From positions 1-64,000 of the forward strand of contig CAZNDG010000002.1 in assembly GCA_964571695.1 (NCBI GenBank): a DNA stretch of 64,000 nt, given 5' to 3'. The first letter of the stretch is position 1. The number at the start of each line of letters is the position of its first letter. The position numbers and the translations under genes are program-made. The stretch is from UBA8958 sp964571695. GTDB lineage: Bacteria > Desulfobacterota > Syntrophia > Syntrophales > UBA8958. The notes beneath the pieces were generated by a model, which saw only the letters and a program-made list of their open reading frames with translations, searched no databases and was not told the DNA's origin. Positions 33,987 to 43,576 of the stretch are shown here, in pieces.

Positions 33987-34475
33987 ATGAGTTTGATCAG
34001 AAAAGAGATGGAAGAGCGGATCTGGACAATTACCGAGCCGGCGATCGTCGGCGAGGGAATGGAGCTGGTGTGCGTGGAATGCCTCCGGATGAAATCCCGC
34101 TGGCTCGTCAGACTATATATCGACAAAGAGGGGGGTGTCACCATCGACGATTGCGCCCTGATTAGCGGGCAGGTGGGAGATCTCCTGGCGGTCCATGATG
34201 TGCCCCACGAGGCCTACACCCTGGAGGTCTCTTCTCCCGGTTTGGATCGCCCCCTGGTAAAGGATCGGGATTTTCTGAGATTTCAGGGGCGTAAGGTGGC
34301 GGTGCAGACGGAGCAAAAAATTGACGGAGCGCGGAATTTCAAGGGCATTCTGAGGGAGTACCGCATAGGCGAGGACGGGGGGAAGACCCTCGTTATCGAG
34401 AGAGAAGGGAAACTCACTGCCATCCCCAGAGAAGCGGTGGCCAGTGCCCGCCTCGAATATGTTTGGAATGATTGA
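33987..34475 (+). CDS. rimP: Ribosome maturation factor RimP
   Basis: 162 residues from the ATG at 33987 (MSLIRKEMEERIWTITEPAIVGEGMELVCVE). Two-domain 30S assembly factor: N-terminal alpha/beta domain with LRLYIDKEGGVTIDDC-type text and the SSPGLDRPL motif (EVSSPGLDRPLVKDRDF), then an SH3-like C-terminal domain. First gene of the rimP-nusA-infB operon. A GTG inside the terminator hairpin is not a credible start. Confidence 0.96.
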   Translation: MSLIRKEMEERIWTITEPAIVGEGMELVCVECLRMKSRWLVRLYIDKEGGVTIDDCALISGQVGDLLAVHDVPHEAYTLEVSSPGLDRPLVKDRDFLRFQGRKVAVQTEQKIDGARNFKGILREYRIGEDGGKTLVIEREGKLTAIPREAVASARLEYVWND

Positions 34476-34524
34476 GTAAGTTAGAGAAATCATCATCACC
34501 GATGATCACATGGAGGAAGATGGC

Positions 34525-35781
34525 ATGTTGTCGGAGCTGAAACGGCTGATCGAACAGATGTGCAAGGACCGGGGACTCGACAGGACGATCATTATCGAAG
34601 CCCTCGAAGCGGCGATGCTGAATGCGGCCCGTAAGAAGATGGGACCCCAAGTGGAGATCGAAGCCCATTACAACGAAGAGGCGGGTGAAATAGAGGTCTT
34701 TCAGTTTAAAAGGGTCGAGGAGCTGGTCACGGATCCCGACATGGAGATATCCCTTGCCGAGGCGCGGGAGATGGACGAGGAAGTGGAACTGGGCGACAGC
34801 CTGGGCATGAAGGTGGATACGTCCACTTTCGGCCGGATTGCCGTCCAGACCGCCAAACAGATCATCATCCAGCGCGTCAAGGATGCGGAACGGGACAACA
34901 TCTACGAAGAATTCAAGGACCGCAAGCTGCAGCTCATCAACGGTTTTGTCCAGAGGTTTGAAGGGGGCAGCATCATCGTCAATCTGGGTCGGGCGGAAGG
35001 CGTGATCCCGGTTTCGGAGCAGATCTACCGGGAGGTGTACAAGCGCGGGGAAAGAATCAGATCGTTCATATGCGATGTGAAAAGGATTACCAAGGGGCCG
35101 CAGATCATCCTCTCCCGCACCCATCCTGGTTTCTTGAAGGCCCTGTTCGATGTGGAGGTTCCGGAGATCTCCGAAGGGCTCATCGAGATCGTCAGCGTGG
35201 CGAGAGAGCCGGGGAAGCGGGCGAAGATCGCCGTTCGGAGCAAGGATAAGGACATAGATCCGGTGGGGGCATGCGTCGGCATGCGGGGTTCCCGGGTCCA
35301 GAGCGTCGTCCAGGAATTGCGGGGCGAGAAGATCGACATTGTCCCTTACTCCGAAGATCCGGCCAAGTATGTCTATGCCGCCCTGGCCCCCGCCAAGGTG
35401 GATCGGGTCCTGATCGATGTGGAGAATCGGAGCATGGAGGTCATCGTTCCCGATGACCAGCTTTCCCTGGCCATCGGTAAGAATGGCCAGAACGTCCGTC
35501 TGGCCGTCAAGTTGACGGGTTGGAAGATCGACGTCAAGAGCGAGTCTTCCTCCGCCCAGCAGGAAGAGGACAGCCGCCGGGAGCTCAAAGCCCTTCCCGA
35601 CATTACGGAACAGCAAATAGGGGGCCTCATCAAGGAAGGGATAAAGAGTCTGGCACTAATTGCCGCCGTGGATGCAGACACCATTATGGCCGTGTCCGGA
35701 GTGGACAGAGAACAGGCGGAGGGGTGGATCAAGGCGGCGACGGGGATGATCGAGGAAGCGGCGGCGGAGGCGAGGAAATGA
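34525..35781 (+). CDS. nusA: Transcription termination/antitermination protein NusA
   Basis: 418 residues from the ATG at 34525, with GGAGGA upstream. N-terminal RNA-polymerase-binding domain (1-125), S1 domain (about 130-200, GGSIIVNLGRAEGVIP), two KH domains (DPVGACVGMRGSRVQSVVQEL and QLSLAIGKNGQNVRLA), and a short acidic tail with a helix-hairpin-helix-like segment (ITEQQIGGLIKEGIKSL). Couples pausing, termination and antitermination. Ordered after rimP as in most bacteria; ylxR, often next, is absent. Confidence 0.97.
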   Translation: MLSELKRLIEQMCKDRGLDRTIIIEALEAAMLNAARKKMGPQVEIEAHYNEEAGEIEVFQFKRVEELVTDPDMEISLAEAREMDEEVELGDSLGMKVDTSTFGRIAVQTAKQIIIQRVKDAERDNIYEEFKDRKLQLINGFVQRFEGGSIIVNLGRAEGVIPVSEQIYREVYKRGERIRSFICDVKRITKGPQIILSRTHPGFLKALFDVEVPEISEGLIEIVSVAREPGKRAKIAVRSKDKDIDPVGACVGMRGSRVQSVVQELRGEKIDIVPYSEDPAKYVYAALAPAKVDRVLIDVENRSMEVIVPDDQLSLAIGKNGQNVRLAVKLTGWKIDVKSESSSAQQEEDSRRELKALPDITEQQIGGLIKEGIKSLALIAAVDADTIMAVSGVDREQAEGWIKAATGMIEEAAAEARK

Positions 35782-35852
35782 ATCGTCGGCGCCGCGGAAA
35801 CAGGAGCATGAACAGGCTCGGAATATGAGGACGCAGTAGCGGGAGAACCACT

Positions 35853-38495
35853 ATGTCGAAGAAAAGAGTCTACGAACTGGCCAAAGAATTGGGCGTGGAT
35901 AATAAGGAACTTATTGCCCGTCTGGAAAAAATGGGGATTTCCGTCAAAACCCACTCCAGCACCCTCGAGGACAGCGAGGTAGAGCGGGTTAAAAAGGAGT
36001 ATCTGGCGGCCGAAACACACGAGATGGTCGAGAAAAGGGTCAAGGCCACGGTCATCAGACGCCGGGCGGTTCGCCCCGTTGTGGAGGAGGCCTCGGAGCC
36101 GGAGGCGGAACCGGAGGCCGGAGAAGCGGCGCTGCCCGCCGAAGAGCCGGTCGCGGTGGGTGAGGAAGGAACCGGGGAAAAGGAATCCGCCCCGGCGGGG
36201 GAAGTGCCGGCAGCCCCGGCAGCGCCCTCTCCCGTGTCGCCTGTGGATGCGGAAATGACTCCCGTAAAGTCGGAAACTCCTGGAACGACTCCGGCCGTGT
36301 CACCCCTGACGGAGACCCCGTCGGTCGCCGCTCCCGTTTTGCCCATAGCCCCTCCACCGTCGGCGCCCCGGCCTCCCAAACCGGAAAAGAAGGATGGAAA
36401 GCTTTTGATCACGCCCCGCAGGCCCCAGGATACGGCGGAGATCATTAGAAAACCACTGGTCAAGAAGATTGATGTCGAGCCGGGCAAGGCACCGGCGGCC
36501 CCCGGCGCCGTGAAGAAGCCCGTGAAGTGGGAGCCGGAAAAAGACAAGAAAAAAGGTAAAAAACCCGTAGAGGTGGTCATTAGCGACCAGTTCCCCGCCC
36601 GCAAGAAGGCCTTGATCAAAAAGGTCGTGGACAAAAAGGTCCGGATCGAAGATCTGGAGCGGGACGACCGGCCGGTCCGGTGGCGGGAGGAGAAAAAGTC
36701 TGGAGCGGCGAAGCTCAAAAAGACGGAGATAACTACTCCCAAGGCCATCAAGCGGCGCATCAAGATCGCCGAGACCATCACCGTCGGCGACCTGGCCAAG
36801 AAGATGGGGGTCAAAGCGGGAGAAGTAATCAACAAACTCATGGGGCTCGGTTTGATGGTGACGATCAACCAGTCCCTCGATTTCGACACGGCGACGCTCA
36901 TTTCCGGGGAGTTTGGCTATCAGGTGGAATCCGCCGGCATGGATTTTGAGGAAACCTTCGGATCCGCCGATACGGGAGAACGGAACCTCAAGCCAAGGGC
37001 TCCGGTCGTAACGATCATGGGGCACGTGGATCACGGCAAGACGTCACTCCTTGACGCCATCCGGGAAACGAACGTCATCGCCGGGGAGGCGGGGGGGATA
37101 ACCCAGGCCATCGGCGCCTATCACGTCCATCTCAAGGACCGGGACATCGTATTCCTCGACACGCCCGGCCATGAGGCCTTCACGGCCATGCGGGCCCGGG
37201 GCGCTCAGGTGACGGACGTGGTTGTCCTGGTCGTGGCGGCGGATGACGGGGTGATGGGTCAGACCATCGAAGCCATCAACCACTCCCGGGTGGCCGGCGT
37301 CCCGATCATTGTGGCCGTCAACAAGATGGACAAGCCGGGAGCGGATCCCCAGCGGATCAAACAGGCCCTGACGGAATACGGCCTCGTCTCCGAGGAGTGG
37401 GGGGGCGAGACGATCTTTTGCGAGGTGTCCGCCAAGCAGCGGACGGGGATCGAGTCCCTCCTGGAGATGATCCTCCTCCAGGCCGACATCCTGGAACTCC
37501 AGGCGGATCCGGACCGGCCGGCCCGGGGCATCATCATCGAATCGAAGCTCGACAAGGGGCGGGGACCCGTGGCCACGGTCCTCATCCAGGAGGGGACCCT
37601 CCGGGAGGGCGACACCTTCGCCTCGAAGACGGAATACGGCCGGGTCCGGGCCATGATCGACGATCAGGGACGGCGGGTAAAGGAAGCAGGCCCCTCCATG
37701 CCGGTGGAGGTGATTGGTTTTTCCAGCGTCCCCCAGGTAAGCGCCGAGTTCCTCTGCGTGGAGGATGAAAAGAAGGCGCGGACGATCGCCGATTACTGGA
37801 CCCGCAAGGAAAGGGAAAAGGAGCTGTCCGCCACCTCGAAGATCACCCTGGAGCAGCTCTATCAGAAGATCAAGGAGGGGGTGAAAGATTTCAACGTCAT
37901 CGTCAAAGCGGACGTTCAGGGATCCATGGAGGCCATCACCGAGGCCCTGAACAAACTGAGCACCGCCGACGTGAAACTCCGGATCATCCACAGCTCCACG
38001 GGGGCCATTACGGAGACGGATGTCATGCTGGCCTCTTCCGCCAATGCCATCATCATCGGTTTCAACGTCCGGCCGGACAGCCGCGTGGTGGAGGTGGCGG
38101 AGCAGGAAGGCGTGGAAATCAAACTCTACGACATCATCTACAACCTTCTCGAGGACGTCCGGGCGGCCATGGAAGGGCTGTTGGAGCCGGTTTACAGGGA
38201 GGTTGTCCAGGGGCGCGCCGAGGTGCGCCAACTGTTCAAGATTCCCAAAGTGGGAACGATTGCCGGTTGTTACGTTACGGACGGCAAGATTTCCCGGGCC
38301 GCCAATCTCAAGCTGGTACGGGAAGGAGTGGTTGTTTACGACGGTCGGATCGCCTCGCTGAAACGGCAGAAGGACGATGCCCGGGAAGTGGCGACCGGTT
38401 ACGAGTGCGGCATCGGCATCGAGAACTTCAACGACCTCCACGAGGGGGACGTGATCGAGGCCTATATCAACGAACAAGTGGAACGCAAACTATAA
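35853..38495 (+). CDS. infB: Translation initiation factor IF-2
   Basis: 880 residues. GTPase that places initiator tRNA on the 30S subunit. N-terminal IF2_N motif (KKRVYELAKELGVDNKELIARLEKMGI), a long proline/alanine/glutamate linker (about 70-220), a second IF2_N (TVGDLAKKMGVKAGEVINKLM), then the G domain: GHVDHGKT at 390-397, DTPGHEAF and NKMDKP, followed by domains II-IV ending EAYINEQVERKL. 71 bp after nusA. Confidence 0.98.
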   Translation: MSKKRVYELAKELGVDNKELIARLEKMGISVKTHSSTLEDSEVERVKKEYLAAETHEMVEKRVKATVIRRRAVRPVVEEASEPEAEPEAGEAALPAEEPVAVGEEGTGEKESAPAGEVPAAPAAPSPVSPVDAEMTPVKSETPGTTPAVSPLTETPSVAAPVLPIAPPPSAPRPPKPEKKDGKLLITPRRPQDTAEIIRKPLVKKIDVEPGKAPAAPGAVKKPVKWEPEKDKKKGKKPVEVVISDQFPARKKALIKKVVDKKVRIEDLERDDRPVRWREEKKSGAAKLKKTEITTPKAIKRRIKIAETITVGDLAKKMGVKAGEVINKLMGLGLMVTINQSLDFDTATLISGEFGYQVESAGMDFEETFGSADTGERNLKPRAPVVTIMGHVDHGKTSLLDAIRETNVIAGEAGGITQAIGAYHVHLKDRDIVFLDTPGHEAFTAMRARGAQVTDVVVLVVAADDGVMGQTIEAINHSRVAGVPIIVAVNKMDKPGADPQRIKQALTEYGLVSEEWGGETIFCEVSAKQRTGIESLLEMILLQADILELQADPDRPARGIIIESKLDKGRGPVATVLIQEGTLREGDTFASKTEYGRVRAMIDDQGRRVKEAGPSMPVEVIGFSSVPQVSAEFLCVEDEKKARTIADYWTRKEREKELSATSKITLEQLYQKIKEGVKDFNVIVKADVQGSMEAITEALNKLSTADVKLRIIHSSTGAITETDVMLASSANAIIIGFNVRPDSRVVEVAEQEGVEIKLYDIIYNLLEDVRAAMEGLLEPVYREVVQGRAEVRQLFKIPKVGTIAGCYVTDGKISRAANLKLVREGVVVYDGRIASLKRQKDDAREVATGYECGIGIENFNDLHEGDVIEAYINEQVERKL

Positions 38496-38502
38496 GCCAT
38501 CT

Positions 38503-38850
38503 ATGATCGTGGGCGTGGGAATGGTGGAACTGTGGCTGCCGGAGTGCCGGTCCCTTAAGGAGAAGCGCTCCGTCCTGACGAAGCTCATAAAGCGGACGCA
38601 GAACGCCTTCAACGTCTCCATTGCCGAGGTCGGGGACAACGACGCCTGGAAAAAGGCCCGGGTGGGGTTTTGCGTGGTGGGAAACGACCGGCGGTACATC
38701 AACGCCAAGATAGATCATATCTTCAACTATATGGAAGGGATGGAGATCGCCCAGGTGATCGGTACGAATCTGGAGATAACCAGTTATTCGGAGTGGATGG
38801 AAGAAAAATCCGGGCTGGGGGAAACCGCGGAAAAATATGACGACTTTTAA
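38503..38850 (+). CDS. DUF503 family protein (YlxP-like)
   Basis: 115 residues. Starts MIVGVGMVELWLPECRSLKEKRSVLTKLIKRTQNAFNVSIAEVGDNDAWKKA, the DUF503 signature (SLKxKRxVLxxLxxRxxxxFNVSVAEV). The family nearly always sits between infB and rbfA and is presumed to help ribosome assembly; its activity is not established to my knowledge. 7 bp after infB; overlaps rbfA by 14 bp. Confidence 0.95.
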   Translation: MIVGVGMVELWLPECRSLKEKRSVLTKLIKRTQNAFNVSIAEVGDNDAWKKARVGFCVVGNDRRYINAKIDHIFNYMEGMEIAQVIGTNLEITSYSEWMEEKSGLGETAEKYDDF

Positions 38851-39211
38851 ACGGGCCCAGCGGGTGGCCGAACGGATCATGGCCGAGCTGTCCGAGATCC
38901 TGGCCCGGGAAGTGAGCGACCCGCGGATGAAGAGTCTTACCATCACCGGGGTTAAGGTAACCGACGATCTGCGGTTGGCGCGGATCTATTTTGTAGAGAT
39001 GGGACAGGACGTATGCCGTCCCGAGATCCGGCAGGCCCTGCAGAAGGCGAACGGCTTTCTGCGCCGGGAATTGGGAAAACGGCTGGAACTCCGTTACGTT
39101 CCCGAAGTCGTCTTTTCTTTCGATCCGTCCTTTGCTTACGGAAGCCGCATCGAAAGTATATTGGCCGGGATTCGTGCCGGACGGGAGGAAAATGATTCAA
39201 CGGATAATTGA
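38837..39211 (+). CDS. rbfA: Ribosome-binding factor A
   Basis: 124 residues. Cold-shock 30S maturation factor: KRAQRVAERIMAELSEILAREVSDPRMKSLTITGVKVTDDLRLARIYF and NGFLRRELGKRLELRYVPEVVFSFDPSFAYG match RbfA throughout. Starts inside the DUF503 gene end and overlaps nrnA, so coupling is tight. Confidence 0.97.
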   Translation: MTTFKRAQRVAERIMAELSEILAREVSDPRMKSLTITGVKVTDDLRLARIYFVEMGQDVCRPEIRQALQKANGFLRRELGKRLELRYVPEVVFSFDPSFAYGSRIESILAGIRAGREENDSTDN

Positions 39212-40145
39212 CCTGATCGATCGTTATCACAAGTTTCTGATTACGGCCCACGTCAAGCTGGACGGCGATGCCCTGGGTTCGGAGCTGGCTCTTTGCCGGC
39301 TGCTCGGAAATCTCGGTAAGGAGGCGGTTGTTTACAATCAGGACTCGACGCCCCGTAACTACCGTTTTCTTCCCGGTGCCGGGGACATCGTCCATGTCCT
39401 GCCGGCGCCGGCGGCCTTCGAGGCCGCCTTCATCCTCGATTGCAGCGAACTTGAGCGGGTAGGCGATGCCGCCCCCGACATCGGCAACGTTCGGCAACTG
39501 GTCAATATCGATCACCATGTTTCCAACCACGGCTTCTGCGAGATCCGGCTCATCGATCCGGCGGCAAGTTCGACCGGGGAGTTGGTTTTCCGCCTCTTCA
39601 CGGCGATGGGGGCGGACATCGACCGGGAAATGGCGACCAACCTCTATACGGCCATTCTTACCGATACGGGCGGATTCCGCTACGGCAATACGGGTCGGGA
39701 AGCCTTGGCGGCGGCAGGGTCTCTCGTCGGCCGGGGCGCCGATCCCCAGTGGATATCGGAAAATATCTATGAAAAATTCCCCCGGGCCAAAATAATGCTC
39801 ATGGCCCGGGTGATGCAGAGTCTCAGCTTTGATTGCGGGGACCGGGTCGGATCGCTGACGGTCCTGCTCCGTGATTTCGAGGAAACCGGCGCCCTTCCCG
39901 AAGATACGGAAGGACTGGTGGATCTGCCCCGGACCATCGACGGCGTCTCCGTATCAGCTCTCTTCACGGAGATTGGGGATCAGCGCTTCAAGATCAGCCT
40001 CCGTTCCAAGGGGACCACGGATGTGGCCCAAGTTGCCGCCTTTTTCGGCGGCGGGGGGCATGTCAATGCGGCGGCCTGCCGGATCGCGGGAGACATCGCC
40101 ACGGTGAAGCGGCGGCTTTTTTCCGCCCTGTGCCGGCCGGAATGA
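39192..40145 (+). CDS. nrnA: DHH/DHHA1 phosphoesterase, nanoRNase/pAp phosphatase NrnA-like
   Basis: 317 residues from the ATG at 39192 (GGGAGG ahead). Metal-site motifs: AHVKLDGDALGSELAL, DCSELERVG, the DHH motif at 107-109 (NIDHHVSN), TDTGGFRYGNT, and the C-terminal DHHA1 GGGGHVNAAA. Family members degrade nanoRNA and dephosphorylate pAp. Typical position between rbfA and truB. Overlaps both neighbours (ATGA with truB). Confidence 0.95.
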   Translation: MIQRIIDLIDRYHKFLITAHVKLDGDALGSELALCRLLGNLGKEAVVYNQDSTPRNYRFLPGAGDIVHVLPAPAAFEAAFILDCSELERVGDAAPDIGNVRQLVNIDHHVSNHGFCEIRLIDPAASSTGELVFRLFTAMGADIDREMATNLYTAILTDTGGFRYGNTGREALAAAGSLVGRGADPQWISENIYEKFPRAKIMLMARVMQSLSFDCGDRVGSLTVLLRDFEETGALPEDTEGLVDLPRTIDGVSVSALFTEIGDQRFKISLRSKGTTDVAQVAAFFGGGGHVNAAACRIAGDIATVKRRLFSALCRPE

Positions 40146-41086
40146 CGATGCACGGGGTGGTCGTTATCGACAAACCCCCGGGCCGGACTTCCCATGACGT
40201 GGTCCGGGCGGTGAGAAAGATCCTGGGCGGCGTCCGGGCCGGTCATACGGGAACTTTGGATCCCCTGGCCACGGGGGTGCTGCCCGTGTGCATCGGTGAG
40301 GCGACCAAACTCGTCCCCTTTCTTATCGGGGCGACCAAGGAATACCGGGTGTCCATGCTCCTGGGGGTCCGCACGGATACCCTGGATATCGAGGGACAGG
40401 TGATGCAGCGGCGGTCGCCGGAGGTTGCCGTTGATGCCGTTCATGAGGTTTTGAAACGCTTTGTGGGGCGAAGCGAGCAGACGCCCCCTCGCTATTCGGC
40501 GGTGAAGGTGCGGGGCCAGGCCCTGTACAAATGGGCGCGCCGGGGAATCGAGATGGAAGCGCCGCCCCGTCCGGTGGAGATTTACGAGTTGGACATCGAG
40601 GAAGTGTCCCTGCCCCATGTGCGGTTTCGCCTGATCTGTTCGGCTGGGACCTATGTCCGTTCGCTCTGTGGCGATGCCGGCGAACTTCTTGGCTGCGGGG
40701 CCTGCGTGGTGGAATTGCGGCGCACCCGGAGCGGCGCCTTTTTCGAAGCGGCGGCGGTGCAGATGGGGCCGGCGGACCGTCCGGAAGAGCTCGAGCGGCT
40801 TTGCGAGCGCCTCATACCTTTGGCGGCGGCGCTTCCGGAGCTGCCGGCGATCACCCTGCCGGAGGCCTGGCGCCAGAGGATCCGGGACGGCTGGCAGCCC
40901 GGTGCGGAAATGGTAAATAATCGTGATGATATTCCTTTTCTTGCTCCGGGAGATATGGTAAAGCTGACCGGAAGGGATGGAGAACTGACGGCGATTGCCC
41001 GGACGCTCTACGGCAGTCCGGACCTTCCGGGCCTGACCGGCGATGTCCCCGTGATGAAACTGCTGCGGGTTTTTAACGAAAATTGA
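40142..41086 (+). CDS. truB: tRNA pseudouridine-55 synthase
   Basis: 314 residues. Makes the T-loop pseudouridine 55. The catalytic aspartate is D40 in GHTGTLDPLATGVLP; KEYRVSMLLGVRTDTLDIEG, PPRYSAVKVRGQALYKWAR and CSAGTYVRSL are all present. C-terminal PUA-like domain near 235-310. The ATG at 40142 overlaps the nrnA stop; ATG 40148 is an alternative. Confidence 0.97.
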   Translation: MTMHGVVVIDKPPGRTSHDVVRAVRKILGGVRAGHTGTLDPLATGVLPVCIGEATKLVPFLIGATKEYRVSMLLGVRTDTLDIEGQVMQRRSPEVAVDAVHEVLKRFVGRSEQTPPRYSAVKVRGQALYKWARRGIEMEAPPRPVEIYELDIEEVSLPHVRFRLICSAGTYVRSLCGDAGELLGCGACVVELRRTRSGAFFEAAAVQMGPADRPEELERLCERLIPLAAALPELPAITLPEAWRQRIRDGWQPGAEMVNNRDDIPFLAPGDMVKLTGRDGELTAIARTLYGSPDLPGLTGDVPVMKLLRVFNEN

Positions 41087-41124
41087 ATAAATTGATATAA
41101 CCAGTTAAAGAGGGAGGAACAAAA

Positions 41125-41391
41125 GTGTTAGATTCAGAAAGAAGGCAAGGAATCATTGCCCAATACAAATTGCATGAAAAGGACACCGGTTCTCCGGAGG
41201 TCCAGATTGCGCTCCTCAGTGCGCGGATCGAGTATCTCACGGAGCATTTCAAGGTCCACAAGAAGGATCACCATTCCCGGCGAGGCCTGTTGAAACTGGT
41301 CGGCCAGAGGCGGCGCCTGCTGGATTACGTAAAGAAAAAGGATGTCGAACGTTACCGGGCCGTAATCTCACGGCTGGGACTGAGAAAATAG
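41125..41391 (+). CDS. rpsO: 30S ribosomal protein S15
   Basis: 88 residues, standard S15 (KDTGSPEVQIALLSARIEYLTEHFKVHKKDHHSRRGLLKLVGQRRRLLDYVKKKD). GTG start with GGGAGG upstream. Sits between truB and pnp as usual. The short 38-bp leader shows no obvious S15 autoregulatory structure. Confidence 0.98.
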   Translation: MLDSERRQGIIAQYKLHEKDTGSPEVQIALLSARIEYLTEHFKVHKKDHHSRRGLLKLVGQRRRLLDYVKKKDVERYRAVISRLGLRK

Positions 41392-41422
41392 CGAAAGCAA
41401 TTAGAGAGGATATGAAATTTTG

Positions 41423-43576
41423 ATGAAAGAAATATTCGAGGGCGAATTTGCGGGCAGAACTCTGTCGATAAAGGCCCGTTATTTGGCGGAACAGGCCGAC
41501 GGGGCCGCACTTGTAACCTATGGAGAGACGATGGTACTCGTGACGGTCGTCTCCTTGAAAACCGGGAGAGATGGTATCGACTTTCTTCCCCTGACGGTTG
41601 ATTATCAGGAAATGACCTATGCCGCGGGGAAAATCCCCGGCGGTTTTTTTAAACGGGAGGGGAGGCCGAATGAACGGGAGATCCTGACCTCCCGCATGAT
41701 CGATCGTTCGATCCGCCCGCTCATCCCCAAAGGTTATAATTTTGAGACCCAGGTTGTGGCCAATGTCCTTTCCCTGGATACGGACAACGATCCGGCGGTG
41801 GCGGCCATGATAGGCGCCTCGGCGGCCCTGGAGATGTCCAATGTCCCCTTCAAGGGGCCGGTTGCCGGCGTCCGCGTGGGCAGAGTGGACGGCCGACCGG
41901 TCTGCAATCCCGGGGCCGAAGCCTTGAAGGAAAGCGACTTCAACATCTTTCTCACGGGGAGAAAAATCGCCCCCGGGTCCCAGGGCCGGGATTTCGATAT
42001 AAACCTGGTCATGCTGGAAGGGGAGGCGAACGAGGTTGCCGAAGATGATCTGGTTGCCGCCATCAATGCCGGTCTGGAGGCCATGCGCCCAATCATCGAA
42101 CTCCAGGATCAACTGCGCAGGAAAATAGGGAAGGAAAAGAGGGCCCTGGCGGAAGCAGCGGTGGATGAAAAGTTGGAAAGGCTCGTGGCCGATACGGTGA
42201 CCTCAGGCCTGCAGGAGGCTTACCGGACCCCGCGGAAACAGGAGCGCTATGCCATGATCGACGCGCTCCGGGATAAGGCCGTGAAGACCTGTGCCGTGAA
42301 GACCCCCACTGACGGTGATTCCGCACCGGTTCCCGATCCGGCCCTGGTTCCCCAGGTTTTACGCAGCTTCGATAGCCTGGACCGCGGTATCCTGCGCGAG
42401 AAGATCCTCCGGGAAAAACGACGCATCGATGGTCGTTCCTTTACGGAAATCCGGCCCATATCTTCGGAGGTCGGCCTGCTGCCCAGAGTCCATGGATCCG
42501 CCCTTTTCAACCGGGGCGAGACCCAGGCCCTGGCGGCCATGACCCTGGGGACGTCTTCCGATGAGCAGCGGATCGATTTCATCGGCGGCGAGGAGCGTCG
42601 GGCCTTTATCCTCCATTACAATTTCCCCCCCTACTCAGTGGGTGAGGCGAAGCGGCTCGGCAGCCCCGGCCGGCGGGAGATCGGGCACGGCAACCTGGCC
42701 CGCCGGGCATTGTCCCCGGTATTGCCGCCGGCGGAGACATTTCCCTATACGATCCGCATCGTTTCCGAAATCCTGTCCTCCAACGGCTCATCTTCCATGG
42801 CGACGGTCTGCGGCGGCTGTCTGTCCCTTATGGACGGCGGGGTGCCCATCAAGTCCCCCGTGGGCGGCATCGCCATGGGTCTCCTCCAGGAGGGGGGCGA
42901 GGTGGTCATCCTTTCCGACATCCTGGGCGATGAGGACCATGCCGGGGATATGGACTTCAAGGTGTGCGGTACTAAGAACGGCATCACGGCCGTGCAGATG
43001 GATATCAAGATTGACAATCTTACGGAAGACATCCTGCGGCGGGCGCTGCAACAGGCCCGGGAGGGAAGAATTCATATCATCGACCGGATGCTCGAGACGC
43101 TGACCGAGCCCCGGGCCGACATCTCCCTCTATGCGCCCCGGATCACTACCGTCAAGGTGAAGCCGGAGAAGGTCCGGGACGTCATCGGCAGCGGCGGCAA
43201 GAACATCCGCCAGATCGTCAGCGAGACCGGGGTGACCATCGATGTGGAGGACGACGGCACGGTCACCATTGCTTCCGCCGATGCGGATGCGGCGGCCCGG
43301 GCCGTGGCCATGGTCCGCTGGCTCACGGAAGAGGCGGAGATCGGCAGGATCTACACCGGGACGGTGAAAAAGGTAGTGGACTTCGGCGCCTTCGTGGAGA
43401 TCCTGCCCGGGACGGAAGGTCTGGTGCATATCTCCCAGTTGGCCAAGAACCGGGTCAACAAGGTGACGGACGTCGTCAACGAGGGCGACGAAATCATGGT
43501 CAAAGTCATCGAGATCGACAAGCAGGGCAAGATTCGCCTGAGCAGGAAGGAAGCTTTGGAGGCGGATGTATCGTAA
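41423..43576 (+). CDS. pnp: Polyribonucleotide nucleotidyltransferase (PNPase)
   Basis: 717 residues. Phosphorolytic 3'-5' exoribonuclease. Two RNase PH cores (GKIPGGFFKREGRPNEREILTSRMIDRSIRPL and VGSPGRREIGHGNLARRAL-like segment), a KH domain (IGSGGKNIRQIVSETG) and an S1 domain (GTVKKVVDFGAFVEILPGTEGLVHISQLA) at the C-terminus, all in family order. Start at ATG 41423, just after a three-codon ATG-AAA-TTT-TGA frame. The last 11 bp overlap the M16 gene. Confidence 0.97.
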   Translation: MKEIFEGEFAGRTLSIKARYLAEQADGAALVTYGETMVLVTVVSLKTGRDGIDFLPLTVDYQEMTYAAGKIPGGFFKREGRPNEREILTSRMIDRSIRPLIPKGYNFETQVVANVLSLDTDNDPAVAAMIGASAALEMSNVPFKGPVAGVRVGRVDGRPVCNPGAEALKESDFNIFLTGRKIAPGSQGRDFDINLVMLEGEANEVAEDDLVAAINAGLEAMRPIIELQDQLRRKIGKEKRALAEAAVDEKLERLVADTVTSGLQEAYRTPRKQERYAMIDALRDKAVKTCAVKTPTDGDSAPVPDPALVPQVLRSFDSLDRGILREKILREKRRIDGRSFTEIRPISSEVGLLPRVHGSALFNRGETQALAAMTLGTSSDEQRIDFIGGEERRAFILHYNFPPYSVGEAKRLGSPGRREIGHGNLARRALSPVLPPAETFPYTIRIVSEILSSNGSSSMATVCGGCLSLMDGGVPIKSPVGGIAMGLLQEGGEVVILSDILGDEDHAGDMDFKVCGTKNGITAVQMDIKIDNLTEDILRRALQQAREGRIHIIDRMLETLTEPRADISLYAPRITTVKVKPEKVRDVIGSGGKNIRQIVSETGVTIDVEDDGTVTIASADADAAARAVAMVRWLTEEAEIGRIYTGTVKKVVDFGAFVEILPGTEGLVHISQLAKNRVNKVTDVVNEGDEIMVKVIEIDKQGKIRLSRKEALEADVS

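Noticed and set aside
37044..38477. Minus-strand 477-codon frame opposite infB
   Set aside because: Mirror frame of a well-conserved GTPase gene; composition typical of antisense reading.
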